Shown here: positions 34,698 through 44,271 of the stretch, piece after piece
Layout: every line of letters begins with the position of its first letter
Numbering within the stretch: position 1 is the first letter of the stretch
Assembly (NCBI RefSeq): GCF_000744435.1
Contig: NZ_JQLX01000015.1
Location: 1-64,000 of the forward strand
Direction: 5' to 3'
Length of the DNA: 64,000 nt
Origin: Hippea jasoniae
Lineage (GTDB): Bacteria; Campylobacterota_A; Desulfurellia; Desulfurellales; Hippeaceae
The notes under the pieces: model-generated
What the model saw: only the letters and a program-made list of their open reading frames with translations
Database searches by the model: none
What the model was told of the DNA's origin: nothing
Program-made: the position numbers and the translations under genes

Positions 34698-35774
34698 ATG
34701 GCTGTAAAGGTTCCAGTAAAAATATCGACGGTTGATGAAATTATAGAATTAACCAAAAATTTCAGCAGTGGTATTAGTGATGCGGAGTATGAGGCATATT
34801 GCAAAGAGTTTGATCTACCACCGGATGAGTTTACCACAATCGAGCTTTTAGCTATCTCTGGTTCAACAATGATTCCTTATGGAGCATCGATGTTTGTTGG
34901 AACAGGTTTGCCAGTTTTGACAATGGCTGAAGCACAGCATACAATCAACCCTGCTGCTATCACAGTTATGGAAGCAGGAATGTTGGATCCTAAATTTGAG
35001 CATATACCGATTTCGGTTGCCGATATTCGTGGTACGTATATGTCTTCAACGGCACTTTCCATGGCTGATGCATTTGGAACATATGAGCAGCGCGGTTATG
35101 TTACAGGTGGTGTTTTGGGTGGTGCTGAGTATGATGAGTATGGTAATATCAACTCAACGGCTATCTGGGATAAAAGCGGGAAAGATGGCAGGGATTACTG
35201 GCCATCTATTATTAAGAAAGGCGAAAGAAGCCAGAAAGAGAGAGAGAATGATGTAAAAGTCGGACCACCTGTAAGATTCACTGGTTCTGGTGGTGCAAAC
35301 CCAATCGGTCAGCAGTCTGACTTTACACTGGCAATTATGGTGCAGGAGAAGAGGAGATTCCCACCCCATGTATGTTACCTAACTACAATGGCAGCTGCAA
35401 GGGGTCCTGAGGGTGAAACAAGATGGGATTACGGTGCACCAAGGGGTGGAAAAGGACTTATGGCATCAGATATTTGTGTTCTTGAGAACTATCCTGAGGA
35501 TGGTACCTACGACATGAGGTTGAGGAGTGTACACCCGGGTGTAAGCTTGAAAGATGTTATCGAGAATGTTGGCTGGGAACTTAAAGATAGAAGTGGCAAG
35601 GTATTGAAGCCAACCGATGACATTCCTGAGACACCATCTCCAACGATTGAGCAGCTGAAGGTTTTGAGAATGATAGTAGACCCAACAAGGATTTACCTAA
35701 GCAGAAAGACATTGCGTGAAGTTGAGTATGAGAAAGAGCATGGTAAACCCTGGAGGGTGAAGGTTAAAAGCTAA
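34698..35774 (+). CDS. Glutaconate-CoA-transferase-like subunit B
   Basis: A 358-residue GctB-like subunit with TVMEAGMLDPKFEHIPISVAD near residue 90, where the glutamate aligns with the active-site glutamate of GctB, then GGVLGGAEYDEYGNINST and RFTGSGGANPIGQQSDF, all family signatures. GGAAGGAGG precedes ATG 34698. It forms the second half of the enzyme begun at 33450 and is followed by a strong terminator. Confidence 0.8.
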   Translation: MAVKVPVKISTVDEIIELTKNFSSGISDAEYEAYCKEFDLPPDEFTTIELLAISGSTMIPYGASMFVGTGLPVLTMAEAQHTINPAAITVMEAGMLDPKFEHIPISVADIRGTYMSSTALSMADAFGTYEQRGYVTGGVLGGAEYDEYGNINSTAIWDKSGKDGRDYWPSIIKKGERSQKERENDVKVGPPVRFTGSGGANPIGQQSDFTLAIMVQEKRRFPPHVCYLTTMAAARGPEGETRWDYGAPRGGKGLMASDICVLENYPEDGTYDMRLRSVHPGVSLKDVIENVGWELKDRSGKVLKPTDDIPETPSPTIEQLKVLRMIVDPTRIYLSRKTLREVEYEKEHGKPWRVKVKS

Positions 35775-35781
35775 AAATAAA

Positions 35782-35809
35782 GGGGGCTTAAGCCCCCTAA
35801 TCTTTTTAT
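35782..35809 (+). terminator. Rho-independent terminator after the CoA-transferase pair
   Basis: The palindrome GGGGGCTTAAGCCCCC is followed by TAATCTTTTTATTT. Confidence 0.75.
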
Positions 35810-35824
35810 TTCTGGAGGTAGGTT

Positions 35825-36154
35825 GTGAGGTGTAAATTTTGTGGAAGAGAAATGAAAAGAGTTGTTACCCCTTTTAGAAGGCCCGTTAAAGGTGAAATGA
35901 TTGTTGTAAAGGATATAGAGGTATATAGGTGTCCTGAATGTGGGGCTATGTATGTACCTGAGGATACGATTAAACACATAGGCAGAAAAACAGGAGAAAA
36001 ACTGCTTAAAGAGGCAAAAAAACGCGGCAGAATCAGAGATGAAAAAGAGCATTTAAGGAAAATGCAAGAGAAAGCAGCTAAAGATATAGAAGAGGCAATC
36101 AAAAGGGGTGAGATTAAAAAGAGAGAGGATGCTCCGCTAAAGGTATTTACCTAA
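35825..36154 (+). CDS. YgiT/MqsA-type zinc-finger protein
   Basis: A 109-residue protein with two CxxC pairs (RCKFCGREM and YRCPECGAMYVPED) about 35 residues apart, the YgiT-type zinc finger found in MqsA-like antitoxins, then a long charged helical tail in place of the MqsA helix-turn-helix. GTG 35825 follows GGAGGT. No toxin gene of the MqsR kind is adjacent, so it is an orphan. Its 3' end overlaps the convergent nitrilase gene by 8 bases. Confidence 0.7.
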   Translation: MRCKFCGREMKRVVTPFRRPVKGEMIVVKDIEVYRCPECGAMYVPEDTIKHIGRKTGEKLLKEAKKRGRIRDEKEHLRKMQEKAAKDIEEAIKRGEIKKREDAPLKVFT

Positions 36155-36920
36155 AGACTTTGAAGGAATCTTTTAGGGATGTAATAGTATTCCTTACTGT
36201 GTCTATTTCATCTAAGTTTATTTCAGAAACAGTTAAGTCTTCGTTGGTGTAGGCGGATTTTATGATCTCACCCCATGGATTGATAATTGAAGAATGACCG
36301 GCAAGCTCCCATTTGCCGCTTTTTTTTGTTCCGTTTGCTGTTAATAAAAAGTATTGATTTTCTATAGCTCTTGCTGCTGTAAGTGTGAGCCAATGATTTA
36401 GTCTGTTTACAGGCCAGATTGCTGGGTGTAGATGGATTAAAGCTCCTCTGAAGGCTGATTTTCTAAAAAACTCCGGAAACCTTAACTCATAGCAGATACT
36501 TACACCAATTGTTATATCCTCAAGCGTAAATGTGTTTTTCTGGTTTATATCTCCTGGAATAAAAAATTTATCCTCTCCCGTTGTGGCAAACAGCATCGTT
36601 TTTTTATATTCAAAGATGATTTGCCCATTATCTATAGCATAAAATATGTTAAACACCTTGTTGGATGATTTATCATCAACAACATAGCTACCACAAATGC
36701 AAATATCCTTTGAGATTTTTTTAAGTTCCTCTAAAATTTCTGGCGTTTGTATGGATAGATCCTTTAGCTTTTTAAATAAAAATCCTGTTGTCCAGACCTC
36801 TGGCAGTAATATTAGCCTACACTGTTTTTTTATAGCCTCACCAATAAATGCCAAACCTTTATTAAAGTTTTTTTCAATATTTCCCGGTGTAATCTCAAAT
36901 TGAGCTACAGCTACCTTCAT
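36147..36920 (-). CDS. Carbon-nitrogen hydrolase (nitrilase/omega-amidase family)
   Basis: A 257-residue single-domain nitrilase-superfamily enzyme with Glu-Lys-Cys triad in LLPEVWTTGF, EYKKTMLF and SICYELRFPEFF. These contexts match the omega-amidase/YafV branch, which deaminates alpha-ketoglutaramate or related amides. It is the last gene of the long minus-strand run and follows recG by 1 base. Confidence 0.8.
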   Translation of the reverse strand: MKVAVAQFEITPGNIEKNFNKGLAFIGEAIKKQCRLILLPEVWTTGFLFKKLKDLSIQTPEILEELKKISKDICICGSYVVDDKSSNKVFNIFYAIDNGQIIFEYKKTMLFATTGEDKFFIPGDINQKNTFTLEDITIGVSICYELRFPEFFRKSAFRGALIHLHPAIWPVNRLNHWLTLTAARAIENQYFLLTANGTKKSGKWELAGHSSIINPWGEIIKSAYTNEDLTVSEINLDEIDTVRNTITSLKDSFKVFR

Positions 36921-36921
36921 T

Positions 36922-39072
36922 TTACACCACCTTGATATAGGATAGTTTTCTGCTCCATTTGTTTGATATCAGATCCTTTAACGCATCACTAAAAGGATAT
37001 CCTTTTTCTACTAACTGTTCAACATCGTTTTTTGCAGCTTCTATGAGTTTTTTGTCTTTTATGATGTTTATATAGTTAAACGCCTTGCCGTGCTGCCTTG
37101 TGCCAAAGATATCGCCGCTGCCTCTAAGCATAAAATCAAGCTGGGCAATCTTAAATCCATCGTTTGTTTTAAGAAGAACCTCTATGCGTTTTTTTGTTTT
37201 TTCTGATATGTTATCGGGTGTTATGAAGATGGCGTATGAATCAAATTTTCCTCTGCCAACCCTGCCTCTTAGCTGATGTAGTTGAGCAAGACCAAATCGC
37301 TCGGCGTTTTTTACTATAATCACCGTGGCATTTGGTGAATCTATGCCCACCTCTATAACGGTTGTTGAAACAAGGCAGTTTATCTTGCCAGACCTGAATC
37401 CATCTATTGCAGCCTGTTTCTGTTCATCCTTCATTCTGCCATGCAAAAGAGCCACATTAAAGCCCTTAAGTTTATCTGCTATCTCATTAAACAGTTTTTC
37501 TGCTGATGCAACTTCATCCATTTTGTTTGATTCTTCTATTAGTGGTGCCACGATATACGCCTGATGGCCTGCATGAAGCTGCTCTTTTAAAATGTTGTAT
37601 GCTAAAGCCTCTTTGCTCTGTTTCAGGTGCATGGTTTTAATTTTGCCTCTGCCTTTGGGTTTTTGTTTGATTGTTATGAGGCTATCCTTTGAATATAAAA
37701 CCATCGATAAGCTTCGTGGAATTGGTGTTGCGCTCATAATCAAAATATGGGGGTGCAGACCCTTTGATGTTAGTGTTTTTCTTTGTTCTACACCAAAGCG
37801 GTGTTGTTCGTCGATTACGATAAATGCAAGATTTTTAAATACTATCGATTCCTCAAGTAACGCATGAGTGCCGATTATACATGAAATTGAACCGTTTTTT
37901 AATTGACTGTAGATTTTTTCTTTGTTTTTTGTTGAACTTATTAGAAGCTCTGTTTTTAAAGAAAAATTGTCAAAAAGCTGTTTTGCCTGTAGAAAAAACT
38001 GTTTGGCAAGTGGTTGTGTTGGAGCCATTATGGCCGTTTGAAAGCCTTTTAATCCAACAGCTAAAGCTGCAATTAATGCCACGATTGTTTTTCCGCATCC
38101 CACATCACCTTGCAGTAGTTTCATCATCGGCGTTGAACTGTTTAGCCCTTTGAGAATGGAAAAGATGGCCTTTTTTTGATCGTTTGTAAGGCTGAATGGC
38201 AAAAAACCCTCAACTGTTTCTAAAAAGTCTGGTTTTGTATCAATTTTAATGCTTTTTGATTGATTTATTTGTTTCTGGTGCAGTCTTAAAGCTAAAACGG
38301 CAAGAAAGATCTCTTCATATTTAAGTCTTTTTAATATTTTTTCATTTATGCCTCTGCTGTGAAGCATCTCAAACAAATCGCTTAGAAGCGGGAGTTTATT
38401 TTTTAAAATGATATTGTATGGTAGATAATCAAACGGCTCTTTGGGTTTTAATTTTAAAGCCTCAGCTATTGCTTTTTTGATACTGCTATTTTTCAGGTTT
38501 GATACTGCAGGATATATTACATCGATCTGTTCTTTAAACTGGTTTTTTTTGAGGATTTGTGGATGGTTAAGCACTAAAAATAAGCCCTCTTTTGAGACTT
38601 TACCCATGCATACGATTTCTTCGGCAATTTTTATTGATGAGATGATTTTTTTTAGATAGTTGGATAGGTTAAAGTAGTTGCATCGGATGTGGACTCCATT
38701 TGAGTTGATAATAATTGATGTGATTTTTGGTCTGGAATTTTTTGAAACAACAACACCTTTAAATGCTCCATATTCACTATCCTTTACATCAACTGGATTT
38801 TTTAGGGTATAGTCCTCAACCCTTAAAGGCAAAAGATAGAGTAAATCTTCAATGGTTTCTAAGCCTTTTGATTTGAGTTTTGTTTTTATATTTTTTGAGA
38901 TGTTGAGGCTATCGATAGGGGTAAACAGCCATTTTACCACCTTGTGGGGTTTTAAGATGCTTTGCTGTTTTTTTGCAAGGAGTTTTGCTGCATTGAAATT
39001 TTTTTTAAAAAGCTCCCCAAACAGGGAGCTTTCTAACCTTTTTAATGTTTCTGTGTAGATTGCATTATTCAT
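36922..39072 (-). CDS. recG: ATP-dependent DNA helicase RecG
   Basis: A 716-residue RecG with an N-terminal OB-type wedge domain and superfamily 2 motifs: LLQGDVGCGKTIVALI (I), TPIPRSLSM (III region), VIDEQHRFG (II), EVGIDSPNATVI and the QLRGRVGRG end motif (VI). It reverses stalled replication forks. It overlaps the nitroreductase gene by 8 bases at its start. Confidence 0.95.
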   Translation of the reverse strand: MNNAIYTETLKRLESSLFGELFKKNFNAAKLLAKKQQSILKPHKVVKWLFTPIDSLNISKNIKTKLKSKGLETIEDLLYLLPLRVEDYTLKNPVDVKDSEYGAFKGVVVSKNSRPKITSIIINSNGVHIRCNYFNLSNYLKKIISSIKIAEEIVCMGKVSKEGLFLVLNHPQILKKNQFKEQIDVIYPAVSNLKNSSIKKAIAEALKLKPKEPFDYLPYNIILKNKLPLLSDLFEMLHSRGINEKILKRLKYEEIFLAVLALRLHQKQINQSKSIKIDTKPDFLETVEGFLPFSLTNDQKKAIFSILKGLNSSTPMMKLLQGDVGCGKTIVALIAALAVGLKGFQTAIMAPTQPLAKQFFLQAKQLFDNFSLKTELLISSTKNKEKIYSQLKNGSISCIIGTHALLEESIVFKNLAFIVIDEQHRFGVEQRKTLTSKGLHPHILIMSATPIPRSLSMVLYSKDSLITIKQKPKGRGKIKTMHLKQSKEALAYNILKEQLHAGHQAYIVAPLIEESNKMDEVASAEKLFNEIADKLKGFNVALLHGRMKDEQKQAAIDGFRSGKINCLVSTTVIEVGIDSPNATVIIVKNAERFGLAQLHQLRGRVGRGKFDSYAIFITPDNISEKTKKRIEVLLKTNDGFKIAQLDFMLRGSGDIFGTRQHGKAFNYINIIKDKKLIEAAKNDVEQLVEKGYPFSDALKDLISNKWSRKLSYIKVV

Positions 39073-39733
39073 AGAAGGTTGTAAAAACTTCTACCTCATC
39101 CCTTGGCATTCTGAGTTTATTGATATGTGCATCCTTATCAGGGTATCCAAGAACAATCGAATAAACGATCATTTTGTTTTCAGGTATACCTAAAACCTCT
39201 CTAATTATGTAGGGATAGGCTGCTATAGATGTTTGCGGGCATGTGGCAAGGCCAAATTCAACAGCCGTTAGCATAATGCTCTGACCAAACAACCCTAAAT
39301 CGATAAATGAAGGTTCACCAAGCTCTTTTTCTCTCATGATAATCAACACAACCGGCGCACCAAAGAAGCGGAAGTTTTCCAATATATGCTCCATCAATTT
39401 TTCTCTATCCTTTTTTGGATCTATGTTTTTGTGCTCAAAAACAAGTGTGTTGCACTGTTTCCTTCTGCGGTTGATAATATCAGGCAACTCTTTTGGTCCA
39501 TAAAAATAATCATATTTCCTTTCTGCTTTGTTTTTTACAGCCTCAACAAGCTTTTGAGAGAGTTCCTCTTTCTTTTTACCCATTACAACGGCAACCTCCC
39601 ACGGTTGCATATTGTGTCCACTGGGTGAAAATCGTGCTATGTCTAAAATTTTGTACACAAGCTCTTTTTCAACCGGTTTATCCAGATAAGCTCTAACAGA
39701 GAATCTTGCCTTGATTGCATCAACTACATTCAT
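39065..39733 (-). CDS. Nitroreductase-family flavoprotein
   Basis: A 222-residue FMN-binding nitroreductase with SVRAYLDKPV near the start, RFSPSGHNMQPWEVAVV and GLATCPQTSIAAYP. Substrate unknown. It lies 3 bases after the UbiD-family gene and overlaps recG. Confidence 0.88.
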   Translation of the reverse strand: MNVVDAIKARFSVRAYLDKPVEKELVYKILDIARFSPSGHNMQPWEVAVVMGKKKEELSQKLVEAVKNKAERKYDYFYGPKELPDIINRRRKQCNTLVFEHKNIDPKKDREKLMEHILENFRFFGAPVVLIIMREKELGEPSFIDLGLFGQSIMLTAVEFGLATCPQTSIAAYPYIIREVLGIPENKMIVYSIVLGYPDKDAHINKLRMPRDEVEVFTTFYE

Positions 39734-39736
39734 GTT

Positions 39737-41185
39737 TCACCTCCCCAGGTATTTTTTGATCAATTTATCCATTTTATGTTTAACATCCTCAGTCATTTCT
39801 ATGTCATCAGGCCACTCTCTTTCAAATCCTTCACCCTTTAGTTTCTTTGTTGCATCGATACCCATTTTTGATCCGAAGTTGGGCAGGCTTGAGGCATGCT
39901 CCAATACATCAAGTGGGCCTTTTGTAAAGATTATATCCCTTTGCGGATCAATATTATTGCCAAGTCGCCAGATTACCTCACTTAAATCCTGCACATTTAC
40001 ATGTTTATCAAATATTACAATGATTTTCGTTAAACTCATCATACCCAATCCCCATAGAGCGTTTATGACCTTAAAGGCGTGGCCTGGAAATTGTTTGTCG
40101 ATAGATACAAAAGCAAAATTGTGAAATATGCCCTCAACAGGCAGGTTTATATCAATAATCTCTGGTAAAATCTTCTTTATGATGGGTAAAAACAGCCTTT
40201 CTGTTGCCTTGCCTAAAAAACAATCCTCCATCGGGGGTTTGCCCACGATTGTGGCAGGATAGATGGGATCTTTTCTCATTGTAATGCGCTGAATGTGAAA
40301 AACAGGATAATAATCGGCAAGTGAGTAGTAGCCTGTATGGTCTCCAAATGGGCCTTCAAGCCGCAGTGGCTCATTGGGGTCAACATAACCTTCAAGTATA
40401 ATTTCTGCCTCAGCTGGCACTAAAATCTCTGGATAAAGCGTCGCTTTAACAAGTTTTACAGGTTTTCTTCTTAAAAACGAGGCAAACAGCATCTCATCTA
40501 TATCCTCTGGCAGCGGCGCAGTTGCCGAATATATTGTTATCGGGTCTGCACCGATAGCCACGCATACGGGCATTCTTTTGTTGTTTTGCTTATACCAGCG
40601 ATAGTGGGATGCGCCGTCTTTGTGGATGTGCCAGTGCATGCCTGTTGTGTTTTTGTCAAACACCTGCATCCTGTACATACCGCAGTTTTGTTTGCCTGTT
40701 AAAGGATTTTTTGTAAATACAAGCGGCAGTGTAATAAACCGTCCACCATCCAATGGCCATGTTTTTAAAATGGGGAATTTGAATAGATCAACATCGTCTG
40801 TTATAATCTCCTGCGATGGGGCTTTATCTACAATTTTTGGTATAAATTTACTGAACTGTTTTAATTTTACGATGTTTTTTAGTTTATCCCAGAAGTTGTA
40901 GGGAATTTCGGCATTTACAAGTTCCTCAACCCTCTCTGATAACTCATCCAGACTTTTAACGCCTAAAGCAAATTCTGTTCTCTGTTTTGTGCCAAAAAGG
41001 TTCATTGCAAGCGGTATATCGCTGTTTTTTGGATGCCTGAATAATACCGCAGGTCCTTTACCTTTAATTAGCCTATCAGCAATATATCCAGCCTCATAAA
41101 CAGGATCTATTGTTTCTTTGATTTCTATCAACTCGTTGCGTTTTTTTAATGCGTCGATGTATTCATGAAGATTTTCAAATACCAT
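39737..41185 (-). CDS. UbiD-family decarboxylase
   Basis: A 482-residue UbiD-family enzyme; recognised by ITLPLVFTKNPLTGKQNCGMYRMQ-like core (seen as NPLTGKQNCGMYRMQ), GPFGDHTGYYSLADYYPVFH and the C-terminal WPDDIEMT. These enzymes need prenylated FMN made by UbiX, which is not encoded here. In a menaquinone-using organism it may be the decarboxylase of the futalosine route; substrate inferred. It overlaps no gene but lies 1 base after ribF. Confidence 0.85.
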   Translation of the reverse strand: MVFENLHEYIDALKKRNELIEIKETIDPVYEAGYIADRLIKGKGPAVLFRHPKNSDIPLAMNLFGTKQRTEFALGVKSLDELSERVEELVNAEIPYNFWDKLKNIVKLKQFSKFIPKIVDKAPSQEIITDDVDLFKFPILKTWPLDGGRFITLPLVFTKNPLTGKQNCGMYRMQVFDKNTTGMHWHIHKDGASHYRWYKQNNKRMPVCVAIGADPITIYSATAPLPEDIDEMLFASFLRRKPVKLVKATLYPEILVPAEAEIILEGYVDPNEPLRLEGPFGDHTGYYSLADYYPVFHIQRITMRKDPIYPATIVGKPPMEDCFLGKATERLFLPIIKKILPEIIDINLPVEGIFHNFAFVSIDKQFPGHAFKVINALWGLGMMSLTKIIVIFDKHVNVQDLSEVIWRLGNNIDPQRDIIFTKGPLDVLEHASSLPNFGSKMGIDATKKLKGEGFEREWPDDIEMTEDVKHKMDKLIKKYLGR

Positions 41186-41186
41186 T

Positions 41187-42107
41187 TTAAACCTCTAAAA
41201 TAGCTTTAACTGTTTTAATATCCTTTTCAATCTGCCCAACAAGGTCGTCGATTTTTTTGAATTTTTTCTCATCCCTGATAAAGTCGATAAATTCAATCGT
41301 TATTTTTTTGCCGTATAGGTTGCCGTTGAAATTTAGAATGAAAGCCTCAATATGTTTTATATTGCCCTTAAATGTTGGATTTGTGCCGACATTTACCGCT
41401 GCGTTGAATCGTTTTGAGTCTATCCAAACATAGGCTGCATATACGCCGCTTCTTAAAAGAATTTCGTTTTTTGGATAGATATTTGCCGTAGGAAAACCAA
41501 GAATGCTGCCGCGCTGATCGCCTTTTTTTACAACGCCCGAGATGGTGTAGTTTCTGCCTAAAAAGAGATTTGCCTCTTTTATATTGCCGTTTCTTAAAAA
41601 TTCCCTGATTTTTGTTGAGCTCACCACAACCCCATCTATTTTAACGGGTGGTATAACAAGTAGCTCAAAATTATATTTAAAAGACAATTGCTTGAGTGTT
41701 TTTGGATTGCCTGCGCCGTTTTTGCCAAATGTATAGTTATGCCCCACACAAATAGCGTGAGCGTTAAAATTTTCAAGCAAAATATCTCTAACAAATTCTT
41801 CAGGTTTTAAATCTGCAAACTCCTTTTTAAACCTTGCACAGATTATCACATCAACACCCAAATTTTCGATAATCTTTGCCTTTTCCTTGAAGGTTTGAAT
41901 AAGAAACGGCTCATCGATGTTTTTGATTATGCGGTTTGGGTGAGGATAGAAGGTAAAAAGAGCCGGAGTCAAAGAAAGCCTTTTTGCAAGCCTGACGGTT
42001 TGCTCGATGAGTTGCCTGTGTCCTATATGGATGCCGTCAAAGTTGCCCAAAGCAACAGCTGTGGGCTGTATATCACATTTTTTAAAAACATCCCTTATGA
42101 TCTTCAT
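41187..42107 (-). CDS. ribF: Bifunctional riboflavin kinase / FAD synthetase
   Basis: A 306-residue RibF: N-terminal nucleotidyltransferase with ALGNFDGIHIGHRQLI and FGKNGAGNPKTL, C-terminal flavokinase with GDQRGSILGFPTANIYP and GVYAAYVWI. Makes FMN and FAD. It overlaps the end of ychF by 4 bases. Confidence 0.95.
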   Translation of the reverse strand: MKIIRDVFKKCDIQPTAVALGNFDGIHIGHRQLIEQTVRLAKRLSLTPALFTFYPHPNRIIKNIDEPFLIQTFKEKAKIIENLGVDVIICARFKKEFADLKPEEFVRDILLENFNAHAICVGHNYTFGKNGAGNPKTLKQLSFKYNFELLVIPPVKIDGVVVSSTKIREFLRNGNIKEANLFLGRNYTISGVVKKGDQRGSILGFPTANIYPKNEILLRSGVYAAYVWIDSKRFNAAVNVGTNPTFKGNIKHIEAFILNFNGNLYGKKITIEFIDFIRDEKKFKKIDDLVGQIEKDIKTVKAILEV

Positions 42108-43195
42108 ACATTGAACCTGAAATAGACGACATCACCGTCTTTCATTATGTAATCCTTGCCTTCAAGCCTCATTAGACCTAACTCTTTTGCCTGTTTTTCA
42201 CCGCCTGCTTTGATGTAATCCTCATACGGTATAATCTCAGCCCTGATAAAGCCACGCTCAATGTCTGAATGTATCGCACCTGCGGCTTTTTTTGCCGTTG
42301 TGCCATTTTTAATAGTCCATCCACGCACCTCTTTTTCTCCGGCTGTAAAGAATGTTATCAAACCAAGCATTCTGTATCCAATTTTTATCAGTTTATCAAG
42401 GCCCGATTCTTCTATATCGTACATCTCCATAAATTCTTTTTTTTCTTCATCACCAAGTTTTGAAAGCTGCTCTTCAAGTTTGCCTGAAAGCACAATCACA
42501 GGAGCATTTTCTTTTTTTGCTATCTCTTCAACAATTTTTGAATACTCATTGCCGTTTAGATCGTTTTCTGAGACATTTGCAACATAAATTACCTTCTTTG
42601 CACTTAATAGCCTTAACTCTTTATTTAGGTTTTTTTCTGCTTCGTTTAGGTTTAAGGCTCTTATTGGTATGCCTCTTTCCAAATGCTCTTTAAACTTTTG
42701 TAGAATTGCAAGCTCCTCTTTTGCCTCTTTTGAGCCAGTTTTTAAGAGTTTGCCGGTCTTTTGCGTGCGGTTTTCTATTGTCTGAAGATCTGCAAGTATA
42801 AGCTCTGTATCGATGATTTCTATATCCCTTTTTGGGTCAATCTCCCCCAGTGTATGGACTATATCCTCATCCTCAAAGCATCTTACAACATGCACGATCA
42901 CCTCTACATCGCGTATGTGGGATAGAAATTTATTGCCAAGGCCGGCTCCTTGGCTTGCCCCTTTTACAAGACCTGCAATATCAACAAATTCAACCACAGC
43001 GGGTGTGATTTTTTTGGGTTTTACAAGCTCAGCTAACTTATACAATCTTTCATCGTTTACCTTTGCTATGCCAACATTGGGGTCTATGGTGCAGAATGGA
43101 AAGTTTGAGCTTTCTGCATTGCCCCTGCTTAGAGCGTTAAAGGTTGTGGATTTACCCACATTGGGCAGGCCCACAATACCGCATTTGAATCCCAT
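42104..43195 (-). CDS. ychF: Ribosome-binding ATPase YchF
   Basis: A 363-residue Obg-family protein with GLPNVGKSTTFNALS, DIAGLVKGASQGAGLGN and, in place of the GTPase NKxD motif, the YchF-type NVSEND, and the C-terminal TGS domain (IPYEDYIKAGGEKQ, EGKDYIMKDGDVVYFRF). Prefers ATP over GTP in the family. One base after prfA. Confidence 0.96.
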   Translation of the reverse strand: MGFKCGIVGLPNVGKSTTFNALSRGNAESSNFPFCTIDPNVGIAKVNDERLYKLAELVKPKKITPAVVEFVDIAGLVKGASQGAGLGNKFLSHIRDVEVIVHVVRCFEDEDIVHTLGEIDPKRDIEIIDTELILADLQTIENRTQKTGKLLKTGSKEAKEELAILQKFKEHLERGIPIRALNLNEAEKNLNKELRLLSAKKVIYVANVSENDLNGNEYSKIVEEIAKKENAPVIVLSGKLEEQLSKLGDEEKKEFMEMYDIEESGLDKLIKIGYRMLGLITFFTAGEKEVRGWTIKNGTTAKKAAGAIHSDIERGFIRAEIIPYEDYIKAGGEKQAKELGLMRLEGKDYIMKDGDVVYFRFNV

Positions 43196-43196
43196 T

Positions 43197-44270
43197 TTAT
43201 TCTCCCTCTATTGCACTTTCTTTGAGTTTTTTTGCCTGATCATCCACAATCAATGCCTCGATTAGCTCATCCAGTTCACCTTCCATAATTGCATCTAATT
43301 TATACAGCGTCAGGTTGATTCTGTGGTCGGTTACTCTGCCCTGTGGAAAGTTGTATGTTCTGATTCTTTCGGATCTATCACCTGATCCTATCTGGCTTTT
43401 TCTTTCTTTGGCTCTTTCTGCTTCTTTCTGTTTTCTGAAGAAATCATAAAGTCTCGTTTTTAAAATCCTCATCGCCTTTTCTTTGTTTTTGTATTGAGAT
43501 TTTTCGTCCTGACAGCTAACAACGATGCCTGTGGGCAGGTGCGTGATTCTTACGGCTGAATCGGTAGTGTTTACATGCTGACCGCCGTGGCCACTTGCCC
43601 TGAAAACATCTATTCTTAAATCATCTGGATCGATCTGAACATCGACATCTTCTGCTTCGGGTAATACAGCTACGGTTGCAGCGGATGTATGGATTCTGCC
43701 CTGAGATTCGGTTATCGGTATACGCTGAACCCTGTGCGTGCCGCTTTCGTATTTAAACAATGAATATGCACCCTTTCCCTTAATCTCTGCAATAATCTCC
43801 TTAAATCCTCCTGTATCTGACATGCTTTTGCTCAAAATCTCTATATTAAAGCCTTTCTTTTCGGCAAATCTTGAATACATCCTGAATAGATCTGCAGCAA
43901 ATAGGGCAGCCTCCTCCCCACCTGTGCCAGCCCTGATTTCAAGTATAACATTTTTCTCATCAGCCTCATCTTTGGGAAGCAGCATGATCTTTATTTCCTG
44001 CTTGAGTTTTTCTTCCTTTTCTTTTAGTTTCTTTATCTCCTCTTTTGCAAGCTCCTTTAGCTCTTCATCCTCTAAAAGTTCTTCATTTTCTTTTATCTGG
44101 TTTAGGGTTTCCTTATATTCTCTGGCTTTTTCCACAACAGGTTGTAGCTTTTTTAGCTCAAGTGATAAATTTTTGTATTTTTCTCTATCTTTGATAATCT
44201 CCGGATCACCAAGCTGTGTTTCTATCTGTGTATATTTTTCCTCTATCTTTTGAAGCTTTTCAAGCAACAT
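43197..44270 (-). CDS. prfA: Peptide chain release factor 1
   Basis: A 357-residue RF1 with the GGQ loop ([18 protein letters not shown]), [18 protein letters not shown] and the tail [14 protein letters not shown]. Recognises UAA/UAG stops. A start 27 bases upstream is possible, but GGAGG lies 5 bases before ATG 44270, so that is chosen; it begins 1 base after the preceding stop. Confidence 0.96.
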   Translation of the reverse strand: MLLEKLQKIEEKYTQIETQLGDPEIIKDREKYKNLSLELKKLQPVVEKAREYKETLNQIKENEELLEDEELKELAKEEIKKLKEKEEKLKQEIKIMLLPKDEADEKNVILEIRAGTGGEEAALFAADLFRMYSRFAEKKGFNIEILSKSMSDTGGFKEIIAEIKGKGAYSLFKYESGTHRVQRIPITESQGRIHTSAATVAVLPEAEDVDVQIDPDDLRIDVFRASGHGGQHVNTTDSAVRITHLPTGIVVSCQDEKSQYKNKEKAMRILKTRLYDFFRKQKEAERAKERKSQIGSGDRSERIRTYNFPQGRVTDHRINLTLYKLDAIMEGELDELIEALIVDDQAKKLKESAIEGE

Positions 44271-44271
44271 T

